Positions 40,688 through 40,784 of a DNA stretch of 40,784 bases are shown here, in pieces. Below the pieces are notes generated by a model, which ran no database searches, was not told the DNA's origin, and saw only the letters and a program-made list of their open reading frames with translations. The translations under genes were made by a program, and so were the position numbers. Origin of the DNA: Lachnospiraceae bacterium (GTDB taxonomy: Bacteria > Bacillota > Clostridia > Lachnospirales > Lachnospiraceae); assembly GCA_004557975.1 (NCBI GenBank), contig SFEV01000023.1, positions 1 through 40,784 on the forward strand, read 5' to 3'. The first letter of the stretch is position 1. Each line of letters opens with the position of its first letter.

Positions 40688-40740
40688 ACTATGAAACAAA
40701 AACTATCGGATAGCCAAAAAAGCGCAAACTATCCCTATCA
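40688..40740 (-). promoter_or_regulatory. Candidate leuC promoter with CTATC half sites
   Basis: On the minus strand TTGGCT (40712-40717) and CATAGT (40688-40693) are separated by 18 bases. CTATC-G-GATAG (40703-40713) is a perfect dyad overlapping the -35, and CTATCCCTATC lies just upstream (about 40730-40740). The arrangement fits a LysR-type activator site, which I infer only from spacing. Confidence 0.4.
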
Positions 40741-40784
40741 AACTTATAATCGTCCATTTTGAACTTAACTGACAAGCTTATGCG

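Noticed and set aside
40604..40784. T-box for leuCD
   Set aside because: The conserved T-box sequence (AGGGTGGTACCGCG-like) is absent from the leader in the window.

Overview
The window looks like chromosome from a spore-forming Clostridia bacterium, most likely of the family Lachnospiraceae. The basis is a complete spoIIIAA-AH operon, a SpoIID/LytB protein, a phenylalanyl T-box, an acid-rich lipoprotein-type nucleoside binding protein and gut-clostridial gene content. Nearly all genes lie on the minus strand; only a carbamate kinase gene (13778-14704) and a PfkB-type sugar kinase gene (29360-30340) are on the plus strand. I see no tRNA, rRNA, CRISPR array, insertion sequence or phage gene.

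Layout from left to right. 1-3511: a large secreted surface protein that runs off the left edge and carries a frameshift at a run of seven G (coding strand), which suggests phase variation or a sequence error. 3579-5269: a sugar O-acetyltransferase and a nucleotidyltransferase. 5424-6539: a full-length PduO-like protein (corrinoid adenosyltransferase domain plus HbpS/GlcG-like domain). 6699-6834: a cluster of hairpins. 6881-7861: an M19 dipeptidase. 8082-13224: the eight-gene spoIIIA operon with a sigma-E-like promoter. 13334-13575: a consensus sigma-A promoter, a short non-coding stretch and a strong terminator, read here as a small RNA gene. 13778-14704: carbamate kinase. 14905-19688: a three-gene operon of an isoprenylcysteine-methyltransferase-like membrane protein, a GH3-family acyl-adenylating enzyme and a membrane GAF/GGDEF/HD-GYP protein. 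19986-20957: dut and nrdG behind a promoter with a palindrome in its spacer. 21092-22763: queA and a histidine phosphatase. 22811-26832: pheS-pheT behind a T-box. 26843-29103: a YihY/BrkB membrane protein and SpoIID/LytB. 29360-38706: a nucleoside uptake and cleavage locus. 38780 to the right edge: leuC-leuD with its leader.

Two groups are the best candidates for something undescribed. The first is the methyltransferase-like/GH3/HD-GYP operon, where a probable carboxylate-activating enzyme is translationally coupled to a probable cyclic-di-GMP phosphodiesterase. The second is the ADP-ribosylglycohydrolase-like/BMP lipoprotein/ABC/nucleoside hydrolase operon with a convergent sugar kinase. It would let a cell import nucleosides, split them and phosphorylate the sugar, possibly with an ADP-ribosyl branch. 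Its binding protein sits on an unusually long Thr/Glu/Ala repeat stalk of about 270 residues. Functions of both groups are inferred from family membership and gene order only.
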